Assembly (NCBI RefSeq): GCF_009870125.1
Contig: NC_046680.1
Coordinates: 23,269,501 to 23,333,500 of the forward strand
DNA: 64,000 nt
DNA from: Drosophila pseudoobscura
Lineage: Eukaryota > Arthropoda > Insecta > Diptera > Drosophilidae
Reading direction: 5' to 3'
The position numbers were made by a program, and so were the translations under genes. The notes beneath the pieces are model-generated. The model was not told the origin of the DNA. It saw only the letters and a list, made by a program, of their open reading frames with translations, and did not search any database. Positions 1 to 13,800 of this stretch are shown here, in pieces. Positions within the stretch are counted from its first letter, which is position 1; every line of letters starts with the position of its first letter.

Positions 1-1535
1 GGAGCTTTGTGTGGTTGTGGGCTTCAACCATTGAATTGCTTTCTTTCTTTCTTCATTCTTGTTGTCTATTTCATTCTCTTCTGGTCGTACCCAATGCTCG
101 TCCAGAACGTGGGGCATACACTATTCTGGACTCTGCTTGCAGCAGGCAGAAGAAGTTACAGCACTGTGGCTGTACTGGGGAACTCCTTTTTTTATGCCTT
201 ATTTATCTAGTAATTATCTACCAATCTATAATATTTCGCTGCGACTCATTTTGAGAGGTTTCTTTCTCGACTAAGATTCTCTATCTTTTTCGTGCTTTGT
301 GTTATGCTTAAATAAAGATTTGTGTTAGTGTGCTTCATTCATTCATTGTTGTTGGGGCGCACTTTCCTCGGGTATGTGTGTGCTTGTTTGTGGCAAGTTT
401 ATGTGCATTTCTGGCCTTCATTGTTGTCATTCTCTTTGGTCGCCATTTCATTGTTGCGTCGAAGAGGGAGGCAGGAGGCAGCGGAAGCAGAGGAAACACT
501 CATTCACTCACACAATGGAATGCCTCGTCGAGTGGCAAGCGCACAAATTAATACGTATGTGCAACAATTGAGGGAGAGAGAGAGAATGTGTGCGATTGGC
601 AGAGTGTGTGTAATATGCATGTTACCTACTTTTGTGAGCTTTTAATTAACAACAGGCTTTCCACAGAGGGAAAAGCGAAAGAAAAGCCTTGAATCTTAAA
701 AGGCCTTTGTGCGGCAGGCCTTTGTTGGTATTTGCAATATGTGGCATGCCAGTGTCCCTGCTGGGAGCTCGTTAAAGATTCATTTTCTTGAGAGTTGCAC
801 ACACATATAGTATAGTGTGACCCGATTCCGCTGGATTTGCAGCAGCTTTGAAGCGAAAATCATTCGGTAATCAGATATTTCTACAGTTCTTAAAGTTGCT
901 CAAAGAAATATCTCAGCGAAAAACACACCCAGGCACCATTCCCAAAGCCATACAAATATTTATCCAAAGTTCTGGCACTGCGATAAAGAAAACTCTGAAG
1001 AAGAGACTCCCAGCCCACCGCCCCTGCGCAAATGTCACGCAAATGAGCAAAAAATTTTGCAGCTCTTTGCAGCAAGCATTCATTGAAATTATTTACATAA
1101 ATATTCACTGAGTGAGCCTTCTTTGGAATACTCGTATTTTGTATTCTTCATTTTTATATTTCCTATTTTCTTTTTTTTTTCTTTATATTTTTATTTTTAT
1201 TTGACTAGACGTGCGTCAGTCAATCAGAGCACAGAATGGCAGCGGAAAATTTTTTTTGCCAGCCCCCCCGCTTGGGAATTCGACAGAAAAAACTTGGATT
1301 GGAGGAGAAGTGGAGGAAGTAGAGGCAAACGAGGCATGGCCAACGACAGCAGCAGCAGTGGAAAGGAGGCAAATTGCTGCCAGTATGTTTGTAATGCAAA
1401 CAAACTTTATCTAATTAAAGGAACACGTGTTACACTTTGGGAGTGGAGACAGAGACTGCTCTACTCTTCCTCTGGTGTCGCCCCCTATCTCGTCTTTCGT
1501 CTAGGCAGTGTCTTCGTCATGAGCATCCTCCGAAC

Positions 1536-1553
1536 CATCATCATCATCATCAT
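1536..1553. repeat. CAT microsatellite
   Basis: Six tandem CAT units in non-coding DNA. Simple sequence with no sign of coding function. Confidence 0.85.
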
Positions 1554-4500
1554 CGTCTTGGGGATCGACATGGACAGCTTCATCTGGGCGTATGCCTTTA
1601 CTGGCAGCTGCTTTACATTGATGACGACGCACTCGAAACGCTTTTGATGTCTCACTTTGCATTTGCCGATTCGGCATATCTTCGCATGCGACTCTGTCAA
1701 TGAATGTCTGTGTGTGTGTCTGGTTGTGTCTCTCTCTATGCTTCCGCTTCCTGTGTGTGAGCCGATACTCTGCCGAGACCCCCTTAGGCCTTTCATGGAT
1801 GACTGGGTTTCGTCTCTAGTCCTGGGAAAGGGGAACACTCTGCCTGTCGAGTGCCTTTTGAGTTGTTTGTCAATATGTAGACCATTATTCAATCAATATA
1901 TTGACACACATTTCATTTCCTCTTGGCAAACGCGCCACCCAACACCCACCCGAAGCACCCCCGTCTCACGCCAATAATCCGGCCAAGTGCTAATCGCAAA
2001 CAAAGTAGTTTTTGCTTGAGTTCCATTTCAATTTCTTTTGACGTTTACTTCGGCCCTTCGTTTTGGCCCATTTTTATGGCTCGTGGCTGTTTGGTTTTTT
2101 GCTTCTCCCTCGTCTCCGTCTTCGTCTTCGATTCGATTCGATTGATTCCCTTAGCCAGTTTTACGTACTTTTGACACACTTCCAAGGCTCTGCTCTGCTG
2201 CTCCGTCAAGGATGCCCCTTGGGACACACATTTCCGCTTAACTATTGTAATGGGAATGAGGGCCCCGAACCCGGCACCCGTCATCACGACTATGCTCCCC
2301 TAAATTGAATTTAGAAGCCAGAGTCCTCTTCTGTTTGCACATGACTCGGCACAGGACGGGAACCGATTCCCAGGCATTTTGCTACCCAGTTTCCCATTTT
2401 TTAATTTAATTCTGCGCCTTTTGCTGGGGCACTTAAAAAGTTTCCCTTCTTGCAGCCGAAAAGTAGGCAACGTTGCGACGATCTCTTAAGCCATTCCAAG
2501 GATTCCTTTCTTTTCGTTTCGGTTGGATTTTAAGGAGAAAGAAAGATGGTGAAACAGAATAGGGGCTACCACTACAACAACAGTAGTTAGGGGATTTGTT
2601 ATGTCAAGCCAAGAGTAGTGTCGGGAATTGACTCCTGAGGCACAGCCGCCGTCTAATCCTCATTGAATCGCTTGCCCCTTCCCCCAGAAGAAAAATATTG
2701 ATTCTGCGTTTGATTCTGCGACTGCAACATTTAATTTAACTTTTCAGCCGGCTACTGTGCGGGGCCCTTCTTCAATTAACCAACTTAGAAGCACGCCACA
2801 AACTTGGCCAAAGGGAACGCGGCCAGACGGAAAGAGTTGAGTGGCGCCCGGTACTGGGGGTACTACTCACCTTGCCGTAGACGTCCACTGGCAGCAGTCC
2901 ACTCCTCACCACTCCCCTACAGTCCAGTGACGGAGCCTTTAAAGCTGATGCCGTTGATTGCAGCGATCTCTTAAAAGTTTTGGTACCTAGGATCTGACCA
3001 AGTTTTTCCTTCTTCTTAATTATGCTAAAAGCAGCAGAAGCAACCACTCTTCACAGCGGGAGGAATGAATATTTACACCTGCCCTACGGCTAGATGCAAA
3101 TGTGGCGCCAATGTCAAAGCCATCAAGTAAGGCAAGTGCGGCAGGGGGCAGGTACGAGTAGACACGCAATTTGAAACACGACACGGCTGGTCCTGTTCCT
3201 GGCCTTTGCAGGAGAGTTTCAGATTGAATTTGCTGCTGCAATTGCTATTGCTGTTGCGTTTTCACTTTTCACATTCCACAGACACGTGCACTGCTTTTCG
3301 GCTTCTCAATTGTCTCTGGAGGAAAAGTCTCGCATCTTTCGTGGTCACATGCTCGACATATGGCCGGGATTCGCGGGCTTTGGTTCTGTCTACTCCGGCG
3401 GACAACACGAACTGATGGCCGCCGGATGGAACAAAGGCTTTTCAATGCGAACTTGACTTTTGTGGAAGAACCGAAACCCAACACGGACGCGCTCCCCGAC
3501 TGCGAATCTCTCTCTGGTGAGTCTGCGCAGGGGGCATCCTCGATTCTCAGAAGCACGTGCTTCCAGGCATTTCCCTCCTTCCTCGCTCTCTCTCTATCTC
3601 TCTCTATCGCCCGGTCTCTCGGGGAGGGAGAAATGTTTGTTTACATTTGCCAAAACAACAAGGAGTTGGAAATAGAGGAGGCCCCGGAGCTGGAGCCAGA
3701 GCCAGAGGATGGGATGTTGGTCGTTGCCTACTTTTGGGGCAGCAATGAAATATGACTGCTGCAATTGCATTCGTCTCTTGGACAGAAAGCGCCCGAAGGC
3801 CCTTTCTGTGACTGCTGGAAGTCGAGCAACAAGCTGCTCCATCTGCTCCATCTCTATCTCTTAAATACGAATGCGGAAGGCATCGATTCCCTATGATTAT
3901 GGCATTAGCTTTGAGTGTTCTTTCGATCCGCACTGATTCCATATGGATAATGCAGTTTAGCAAACTATGGCATTATTTTTAATGGATCCCTCCCTCGCCC
4001 GGTGACCGGCTGGCCCTCACGCTTGAGGCTTGAGGATGGAGGCTTGAGGCAGGACTCTGCTGGATCGGAAAACTTTTTTAATTATCATTAATGAACACGA
4101 AGTGCACAACGGCGGCGAACAATCATTGGCCAAGTTCTGCACTGCAATTATTTTAATGTTCAATGAGGTTGCAGCAGTGGCAGTAGCATTGGAGGGGCGA
4201 CAGGAGTGGCAGCAGCAGGGGCTGGAACAGTCATCGCCAATGATTTATTGCCTGGGCCATACTCTGAAGTTTCCGTTTGGCTTTCGCTCAGGGCTTTTCT
4301 GGTGAAGACCAAGCCCATTCATTGGATGTACGGAGTATCTGTGGCTGTGTGGCAGCTTGTATGTGTGCGTGTGTTAGAGTGTGTGAAAGTTGCCGGGCTT
4401 TGGCAATTAGATAGCAGACAGGAAGGGATGCGGGCATGCGGTATACGATAGTCCATGAAACAGCGTTTATGTTTAATGCGTTATAATGGCCGTTGTAAGT

Positions 4501-4555
4501 GTACATAAGTTGATATAAAAGTTTTATGGCCGGGGCGTGAGTAGCCTCTGAGTAG

Positions 4556-4569
4556 CCCCCCCCCCCCCC
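4556..4569. repeat. Poly-C run
   Basis: Fourteen consecutive C bases in otherwise ordinary non-coding DNA. The length is likely to vary and to be prone to sequencing error. Confidence 0.9.
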
Positions 4570-6412
4570 TCGCTGAAAGGCGCCGCCAGATGCACGGAGA
4601 AGCAGGAGAGCGGAACAACCTTATACAGCAAACGAATCCAAGAGTTATGCCGAAAGTTATCAAAAACGAAATTTTGATTTAATTTATCTCTCGACACCCG
4701 AAATAAAGTATAATTTATGGATTGGCAGCGAAAATTGAATTAGGATCGAGCATTTATTATATATTTATTGTGTGTATTTAGTGGGTTTTCCATTTCCATG
4801 ATAAAAAGAAGGTGACATTTTTAAGGATTCTCTCCAGATAGATATGGTATGTTCCGGGACCTTTTATTGAATTTACTTTCATATTGCCAACCATAAATTA
4901 TGTTTATATGTACAAAAATTTTCCATAATTTATGCCCGCTTCAATACAATTCGTTCCCTGTCGCCCATAAAACCCATCGAAGGGAAATAATTTCAATGGA
5001 GAAACCTAAACACGCCTGAATACCTCCCCGAGCAAGGACGCACATGCACACGGACACGCAAACGGAGGGGGAGGCGAGGGTGGAGGTGGATACATGTGTT
5101 TGGACAGATATCCGTATCTATAACTGCCTCACAACTGCAGCTCGCTTGCCGCAGAAAGCCCGATAAAGGAATAAACAAGAAGTTCCTGCTAGCCGCTAGC
5201 AAGCCGAAGGCCGTACGCCGTACGCCCTCCCCGTACGATGGAGTCCCTGCCTGCTGCCACTGCTGGGGGTATTACAGAACCATTTCCATTTCGCCTCTAC
5301 AACCCAGCCGACCCCTGACCCAAACCCCATTTATGACATATGCGCAGGTCGTGAGGAGCACAGTGGGATGGATGCGTGCAGCAGCGATTTAAGCGCTTTT
5401 CGCTTCAAGGCAGGTTTTTCCTTTTGATGCCAGTGCGTGGAAAATGGCTGTATCTGAATCGGTATCCACGGATCCAGGCATCTACGCATCCACACCTGGC
5501 TAGGGCCACTCTCCTACCCTTTATGACAAACCGTGGCCAATACGAGAGGGAAAGGGAGGGAGCGCTAGATCTGTAAAATAGATTTAGGGATGGCGCTGGG
5601 GATGGGGCGGAGAAAGGAGAGTGAAAGAAAAGAATTTCAATAAAACATAAAATTGCTGACTTCGATTCGTTTGCCATTTAGGTTTCGTTTTCCCTTTTTA
5701 CACTTGCTACTCGGGCAGAGACCCACAGAGGAGAGGGAAAGCCGGACTCGTGGTAGAGTATGCAACAGGCAGACGGAAGCATGTGATTCCGGTGGCCCCA
5801 GTTCGTAGCTCTCATAACTTTGGCCATTATCCATCTTTCCTTTTGGACTTGTATAGGACTAGAGGGTAACTTATGGTTGTATCCCTGTTTTTTTTTTTGC
5901 CATGGCCATCTGTGGCATTGTGTGGACGCATCTGATGCGTGAGTTCTTTTTTTCTAGAGTAAAAGGGTGGCGTGGAGGGTGGCAGAGCGCCAACCTGCGC
6001 TCGCCCCTTTATATATTTTATTAGGTTTTATTTGATTTGCACTTGTTTCGTGCTGAAAGCATTCGCATTGCCCTCCCCCTGCCCGTTTAGCTGGCAGCTA
6101 CAGGCTGTAGGAGTCAGAATGGAGAGAGTCGATTTCCCGAATGTAAAACGTTGGAATTTACTAAATGATCCACTTTATTCGAGAGTGGGTACGAAATAAA
6201 CAGAAAGGCGAGAGAGAGTGGAGGATCGTCAATGTACAACAACAGCAAACTTCGTTCTTCTTTGTCTCTCATCAAAACATGGTGTCAAAGTGCTCTTAGG
6301 AGTGCTGAGCGTAATATAAGACCCGAGTAGACTGAGTAGAGCTTTCGAGTGTGGCTTTTGCCGAAGCTATAGGCTCGATCAGTTGCAGCTCATTTCAAAC
6401 CTCGCCGGCGAC

Positions 6413-7804
6413 ATGATCGGCTGTGTGTCGGGGAGCTTGACGTTTTGCCTGCTGGCAGCACTTATCGGAAGCGGACTGGGAGCAGAGGACTGTTAGCAGA
6501 GGTCTCGGAGCATCGCTGATAGGCGGGCACTAATTGCGAAATATTTTACGATTGTTTTAGATCCCGACTATTGTAGCACCTTTGAGGGGTGGCCTGGGTG
6601 GTGCGTCCACTACCTAGAATGTCCGTCCATCAATGCACTGGTGCAGAAAAATCTATCCGGCCACGAGCTAAGCAAAATGGAGACAGACATGTGGAATCAA
6701 GCCAGATGTTCTGACAGGAATACGGTGAGTACGATATCTCGAAGGAATAACCAGATGATTTCATGACGTGGCACGTGGTAGACCTATGTGTGCTGCCAGG
6801 ACGAAATCAATGCCTCTGGACTGGAGATGCTGACGAATGAGACGGAGTGCGGCAAGTTCACGTTGTTTAAGGTCACGAATGGGCAACGGGTGAAGATGGG
6901 CTCGCGACCCTGGATGGCCCTGCTAAAGTACAATGTCGCTACGATGGCCAGGCATCAGTTTCTTTGCGGGGCCACGCTCATCTCGAAACGTAAGTAGGAT
7001 CCCCACTAGAACTATCTCTGATCCTTTGATTCTCTAGGCTTCGTACTGACTGCAGCGCATTGCTCGATCAACGAACTGCCGTGAGTAGACAGACATTCGA
7101 CTTTATTAACGCTAACGACGTCTGATCCTGCCACAGAATCGCGGTTCGATTGGGAGAGCACGACATAACCACAGATGAGGACTGCATCATGGTGGGCTCT
7201 AAGAAACGATGCCAGCTGCCCCACCAGGATATAGGCATCGAGAAGATCATCATGCATGAGGGATACCCGAAGAACATCACTCAGAACGACATAGCACTCA
7301 TAAAGCTGGACCGGGACGTGGTGTACTCAGGTAAGCAAAGGCCATCAGCCGATCAGTTATCAAAGGAAGGAGCTGATAGCCTTTTTTACAGCTCACATCA
7401 ATTCCATATGCCTGCCGCTGTATCCGTCACTGCAAAAGAACGTGCTGGGTCAGACGCTGTACCTGGTGACTGGCTGGGGGCGCACTGAGAGCGGCCGCCC
7501 CTCCAATGTGCCAATGGAGGCGTTTGTCAAACATCTTTCCATGGAGGACTGTATCAAGGCCTACAGGGGATACGCGTTCGCGGAGAATCAGGTCTGTACA
7601 TCTGCCGGCATACAAGACAGCTGCTCCGGAGACTCTGGCGGACCGCTGCAATACCCGTTCCGCTTCTACGGAAAACAGCGCTTCGTGCAGGCGGGGATCG
7701 TTAGTGTGGGGTCGAGACAATGCGGTATTGAAACTTACCCGTCGGTGGCCACGAACGTAGTGGTGTTCATGCCTTGGATCACGAAGCAGATGGCGGTGGC
7801 GTAG
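6413..7804 (+). CDS. CLIP-domain serine protease A, secreted (366 aa)
   Basis: Six exons: 6413-6491, 6561-6724, 6782-6989, 7038-7080, 7137-7330, 7392-7804; phases agree throughout. Residues 1-24 are a signal peptide (hydrophobic core FCLLAALIGSGLG). A CLIP domain follows with its six cysteines (DYC, GWC, LEC, ARC and VCC). The chymotrypsin-fold domain has an intact triad: His in LTAAHC, Asp in NDIAL, Ser in GDSGGP. Asp six residues before the Ser predicts cleavage after Arg/Lys. Family knowledge: such zymogens act in haemolymph cascades for melanization, Toll activation or clotting. Oddities: the new N-terminus after activation would be VTNG instead of the usual IVGG, and the SWG/SYG substrate strand reads SVG. 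The closest relative here is protease B at 31173-32612. The exact orthologue is not known to me. Confidence 0.9.
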
Positions 7805-10800
7805 CCAAGAGAAAATCCGAGAATAGGATGAATCCAATCGCCTCCACGGGGGTACATCCTTTCGGGCCACTGGCCCGGTCTCAACGCAATTAATTAAGTA
7901 CGCACAGTGAGGGCACAAAGATTTTAATTAAAAATTTGGCCGAAGCTGCAGAAGTGTCCTTCATGTCCACGTCCTCCTCCTCGTCCTCTGCACCCTTTGT
8001 CCGGGAGCAGCACTTTGTTTCATTATTTCATTACATGCACGAGCTGCGATTGTAAGGCTTTCAATTTAAGCCGTTCAAATTGTTCACCGGCAATTGGTAA
8101 TTGGCAATTGACAACAGCAAATTGGCCATACTGGTATCCGTACTCCTACTCGTATTGTGGCAGCACTGGCTGCCCCTCTCTGGGCCTCCTGCTGTACCTT
8201 GACACACTGAACTAAGCCCAGAGAGGAAGAGCCGTGTGCCGTGTGTGGTGTGGCGTGTGTCCCACTTTTTATGTGTGTGGGAGATAACCTTTATCCACTT
8301 AGGCCCCTTGCTCGTGAATGCAATCCTCTGGCAGCATCAGAGGACGACGAGAAATTCTAAAGAGTGATGAGCCAGGGCCCACAGGGCAGTCAGGTGTTAA
8401 TGAGTGCGATATGATCCAAATTAGAATATTCATAATTCATGATGTTTGCCGGAATATTTATCACACGCTTTCAATGGAAGCTCCTTTGCTCTTTGCCTTT
8501 GCTCATTGCCTTTGCTGGCCATGTTTGCTACGGCTTCCGGTAACTAACGCACGGGAATGGAATCTGGAATGATATTATCCACCTATTAATCAAATGCATG
8601 AAATGCAACCAAATGCATTGAATCTCGGAACAGAACACTCCAGGAAAAACCTTCTTCGATTGGATCATCTGTAACATCGTCATTTCCCATTTCCATTGAA
8701 AGCGGCAGGTGTTTGCTTTTAGCTTAACGCCAGCAGCCCCAAGGACAAAAACAACTTCACACGCTCCGTCTCTGCCTCTGGCTGTGGCTCTTGCTCCATC
8801 TCCCTTCTCTTTTTCCGGCTCATGTTCATCGCGAAAGGGTCCGCAGGTATTAAGGTCAAAACTATAAAACATGCAAGCCACAGGAGGCCAACAGCTGCCG
8901 GGAGTTACCTCCAGTCCATCACAAAAACAAACACACACCGAGAACCAAAAGCAGATAGAGACAGACAGAGAGAGGGGGGACAGCGCGATACAAAGTGATT
9001 CAGACTCCGGACACTGACTCGGTTACGGTGAGTCAGGGCTTTTATTAGTTTAGCAGGAAGTACAGTGGCTCAAAGAGCTTGAACCTCAGCCTTGTGGTCG
9101 CTGATAGAAGCAGCCAATGTTATCATTTTTATCCGGTCCTTGGAATAATCCGCAATTCCTGGAAGAACGGATATGAAATCATCATTGAAAACCAGAGTCA
9201 ACGACCGTAATCAGGGAAGGCATACGCATTTAGCTCTGAATGTACCGTGACCGTGGTCGGACAGGATTCGACTTCAGCTCCAACATCGTTTTTGATGCTT
9301 TCGAAGCCTTTCGTTTCGGAGAGCAGCGGGCGGACGGACATACTCCCTTGTCGCTTGCGGTTGTTCTGGTTTCCGGCTAACACGCACTTACACATATGCA
9401 CTCTCGCATATGCATATGAAAGTGTTCCCGTGTTCCGTTGAGCATATATGTGTGTTCGTGTGTAGAGTTTGGCTTGTCTGCTTTGATCCCTTGTTAATAA
9501 TATAAATGATGATTTATGACCCACCGAGGAACAGAACCACAGCGATTGTCGGGGTCCAGCAGACCAGCATCTGGGACAGCGGTTACTGGGGGTGAGGGCA
9601 AGGGTCAGGGGCCCGGGGCCAGGGGCCAGGAGCTCTAATGAATTATTGATCAACTTAAAGATGGCCAACTCTCAGCATAATTGACAATTACTCTCACAAA
9701 AACACAAAAGAACACATAGGACTAGCAGGAGAAGTTTTTTTGTTGCCAGAAAAAGAGCTTAGAGCACAACCCCCCAAAAAGCACAAGAAAATATTTAAAG
9801 CATTTGCCAGCACATTAAAATCGAATTTCGTAACGCAACACAACAAAATAATAAAAAATGGAGCCATGCACGCAGACACACACCCTTCCAGAAGCAGAAA
9901 CAGAAGGAGAAGGAACCCCTGACATAGAAGGCATAAATGAGCCGCAGGACTAGGTTTTGTGACCCACCAAAGCTACAAAAAAAAAACAACGGAAATTTAT
10001 GCAAACGAATTAAATCGGCAGGCTGGCAGGAAGCCAGAGACAGAAACAGAGCCACAACCAAAAGCAGGAGCAGTAGTAGGACTAGGATCACGAGGATGCT
10101 CCACGAGCGGGAGTAGAAGCAGCAGCAGGGACCCGCACCCCATGCTGATTGCGCATGCTAAACGATAATGATACAATATACATATACCTATATTATTTGT
10201 GGAAATTTAAATATTTGTACCTACAAGGCGATGGCCGAAAACCAATCTACTTACTGCCGATTAGCGCTCGGGGACCAACTTTGGCAATTAGCCGAGACCC
10301 CTGGAGGAGCTGAGAGGAGCCGAGCCCATATCACAGATGGGGCTCTAAAAGTGCTACCAGGGAGCATTCATTCCCGTAGTTCGAATCATTTATGGGGAAA
10401 CATCTATATAGGGCGTTTGCCTTTTTATGAAATTGAAAATTTCACAAAGCGACAATAATTCATGCCGCCTCGAAACGGGAGGGGAGGTGGTAAGAGGAGA
10501 GCTGAGGCCATATCATAAGTCTGAGTCGGGGCCACAAATATAACAACGGGCGACGCATGCCAGGCACATATATCATTCTGCCAGTTGAGCTTGAATCAGA
10601 ATGGAACTGGGACCCAGAGAGGGATGGCATAGCATGGCATGGTAGCGTTGAATGCAGAAAAATACAAATAAACAAGCTTAAAAGTGTTGCGGAGGGGATG
10701 GGGAAGGAAAATAGCAATAGCACCAGCAGAACAGAGGTATTTGAATTCTTATATACCCCTCGGACACGATGTCCGTGTAAATTCCAGGAGGATCATTGAA

Positions 10801-13800
10801 GGAATTTTTTCTTAAATTGGAAATATCAGATATATAAAAGGGCTTCTAAAGAGAAATTCATTTTAATTCTACTTTCTTCTGGCAGATTGGTGGATTGGTT
10901 ACATCTTTTTTGTCGGGTATTACCTCTACGGGCCACGGCTATGAGACAGAAATGTATGAATGACAGAGAGGTGTGCCCCGCTGTGCTGCCAGCTCCATGT
11001 CTGTGTCTCTCTCTCTCTCTCTCTCGTGGCAAATTCTCATTGTTGGCAACATGGCAGTATCCTTAGGCCAATGCATTTGATTGTGTTTCTTGCCACAAAA
11101 TGAAGCCAGTTGCCTCTGTGTGTGTTTGTGTGTGTGTCGCTGTGTTGACTTCCCAGGGAATTGTTGCTGCCCGTGTTCCCATTTACATGTGCGCCTCCAC
11201 CACCGTCTCCATCTCCACCTTGCCCCCCGAACTCCTTGCTGCTGTAGCCTACTCGTCCTAGTCCGTGTCTTGCTTCTTGTGGCGTGCCCCTAACATGGTT
11301 ATTGCATTAAGCAAAGTTGTAGGCTAGATTTGAATGCCGCACGTCCGTGGCCGCCACTGTCCCCGCCAATTGTGCTCCCCGGCATTGTCTAGGACTTTCG
11401 CTTTGTTTAAACATTCAACGTTCATTATTTCTCCTTCGTTAGCTGTCACTTGCCTCTTGCCTCCCTCAGTTCCATTTCCCCACCTTTCACGCATTTCCCC
11501 CGCTGTTGCATATTTAATAAACTTTTCAGTTAATTTTCATCATTCGCATTATTTTCTCGGCACATGCGTGTTAACAATTTATTCCGCAGACCCCATCCAC
11601 CCATCGTCCCATCACCAGCTCCATTCATATTTTTTCGCTTTCAGCTTCCTAAATATTTATGAGCCCGCTTCTGGCTCTTCAGCGCGGTAAATATTTAAAG
11701 CGAACATTTTACCCACTGCTGCCCCAAAGTAGCCTTTAAAGCGGCAGACACGACACAAGAGTAGAGGAAATGCACTCCCACACTTCTCCCATATTTCATG
11801 GAATATTACTACTGCTCGTAGCACGAGCATATGGCTTCATTATAGTCGGACAAACGTGTAATTTCGTGTGGCATAATTTGCTGAAATAAAATAATTAAAT
11901 GTGACAAAGTCAGGCAGGGAATCTGAGGTTCGAAAGTGTTGGGGCCAAAACTCTTCAATTGATGGACAGCAAAGATAATACTATTGGGGTTGGTATTGGT
12001 GTTTGTGTGGCTTTTGCATGGTTTTGTGGGGAATACCCTTCTGAATAAAGGCCGTGACATGACAAAGTCATTGCCGTTGACATAAACAAGGAATCGAAGA
12101 CCAGGCCCAGGAACCCCAAACCCTCTGATTCCATTGAACACACTCTTGCTGCCGGAACGTGTTCTCTAAAGCAAATGTCGAGCGTTTTGTGGGGCCCCGG
12201 AAAATCGAAAAACGAAAACAATGTCAAACACATCAAAGTCAAACACCGATTTTACAGTGCTACAGTTCTCCAGCGCACCATCCCTCTCACTCCCGCTCCC
12301 ATACAAGACCCATACCTATTTTCATTCCCCAAATGGCAAATGGCAGGCAAATCAACTGAAAAAATCACAACAAAAAATAAATGTATATAAACGAAGCGAC
12401 TCTACGAGCAGCAGGGAAAATCGGTTGCACAGGGAGTAAAAGTAAAAGAAAAAGGAAAAACGGGGGAAAAGTGCAGTTTTGGCAAAAATGGAGAACGATG
12501 TCAAATGCAAATTGACAGCTTTCAATATCAATTCCAAAACAATCGCGAGGGAAATGAAATGCCAGTGAACGAAGTAAAATCAATTTTCCTTGTCAAGTGC
12601 AACAGACACACTCTTTTGCTATTTCTCCCTCTCTATCTCTATTTCTCGCGCTCTCTATCGCTCCGTTTGGGGCACTATATGCCGACTTGCATGTAACACT
12701 TCAACTTCATTGGATTGAAGCCATTCAAATGCAACCAAACGGCTTGACAGGTTAAATTAATTAAACCGGATTTATGTGGATACATCAGAAGTTGTCCGGA
12801 GAGAGAATTCTCAGCTCTCGGCTCTCGACTCCTTTGGCTGCTTTTCCTGGCTTTGCTTGGTCGGTTCTGTTGCTTTTGATGTGGTTTCGGTTTATATTGG
12901 TCGCATGCCCAGGATTCCAATGGCCGCCCGGCCAGTCGTCTGAGCAGTAACCAGGCTGTGTGTGTGGTTTTGGTGCATTTCGCAAATTAACCTTGCGGTG
13001 CCTCAGAGCAGAGAAGGAAAGCAGAAGAGCAGGAGAGCTCTAAACAGCCCTGCCTCGTCTCTGTTTGTCAATGGATTAAGCATTTAATCATCAGATGAGT
13101 AATTTGCATAAATTAAGTCTGCCGCCTACTGCAGCAACGATAAGAAGGCGGGCCCCCCAGGGAACAGCTAAATCTTATTATCTCAATAACCAGCGACCTG
13201 CTCCCAGCTCAACTCCAAGTCCAAGTCCCACTGCCATTGCAAGGTCCGATAAAATTCGCAACTTGCAGCATTTCAACAAGCAAATTATAAAACCAGAATA
13301 ACGGAATGGAAGACATTGCGACTTGTGGATACCAACATTCATGAACTTTTTATGTATTGCATTTGCTCTCCTCATTTGCTCGCAGTACGAGTACAGCATA
13401 CCCTTTCTGCTCTGGCAGTACCGTGTATTAAAATGGGAAAAGAGCCGAGGAAATATAATGCGAAGGGGCATAAATTCAGGGCATAAATTTCAATGCCCCT
13501 TATGCGCATTTTTCTTATCGGGTAGACATTCCATGTAAAAGCCTCACAGACCCCTCACAGACCCCTAACAGACTCGAATCGAATCGAACGGAACGGAATG
13601 GATGGCATCGACATCGACCCGAGGGAGATGCTGCCAAATGGCAACGTTATGAGAATTATGAGGGCAACAAGGAGCCGCAAGGAACGAAAGCGACGTAGTA
13701 TTGATTTTCTGCCTGCTCCCGCCAGACTTTGACAGAGAAGAGAAAAAGAGAGAGTCAGCCGAGCAGTGAGCCATAGATTTGTAATTACAGGATTAGTCCG

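Larger units (their letters stand above)
1..6412. other. Non-coding stretch, no gene recognised
   Basis: I read both strands and found no open frame with recognisable protein character, no tRNA and no transposase. The stretch holds AT-rich DNA with homopolymer runs, a six-unit CAT run at 1536-1553, GATTC-type repeats near 2130, and a 14-base C run at 4556-4569. The texture (short purine/pyrimidine tracts, many short TAAT and TTATGG words) is typical of Drosophila intergenic or intronic regulatory DNA. It could be an intron of a gene to the left of the window; I cannot tell. Confidence 0.6.

Noticed and set aside
1123-1647. 174-codon plus-strand frame
   Set aside because: Begins in T-rich sequence giving a false hydrophobic start and ends in CAT-repeat Ile runs.
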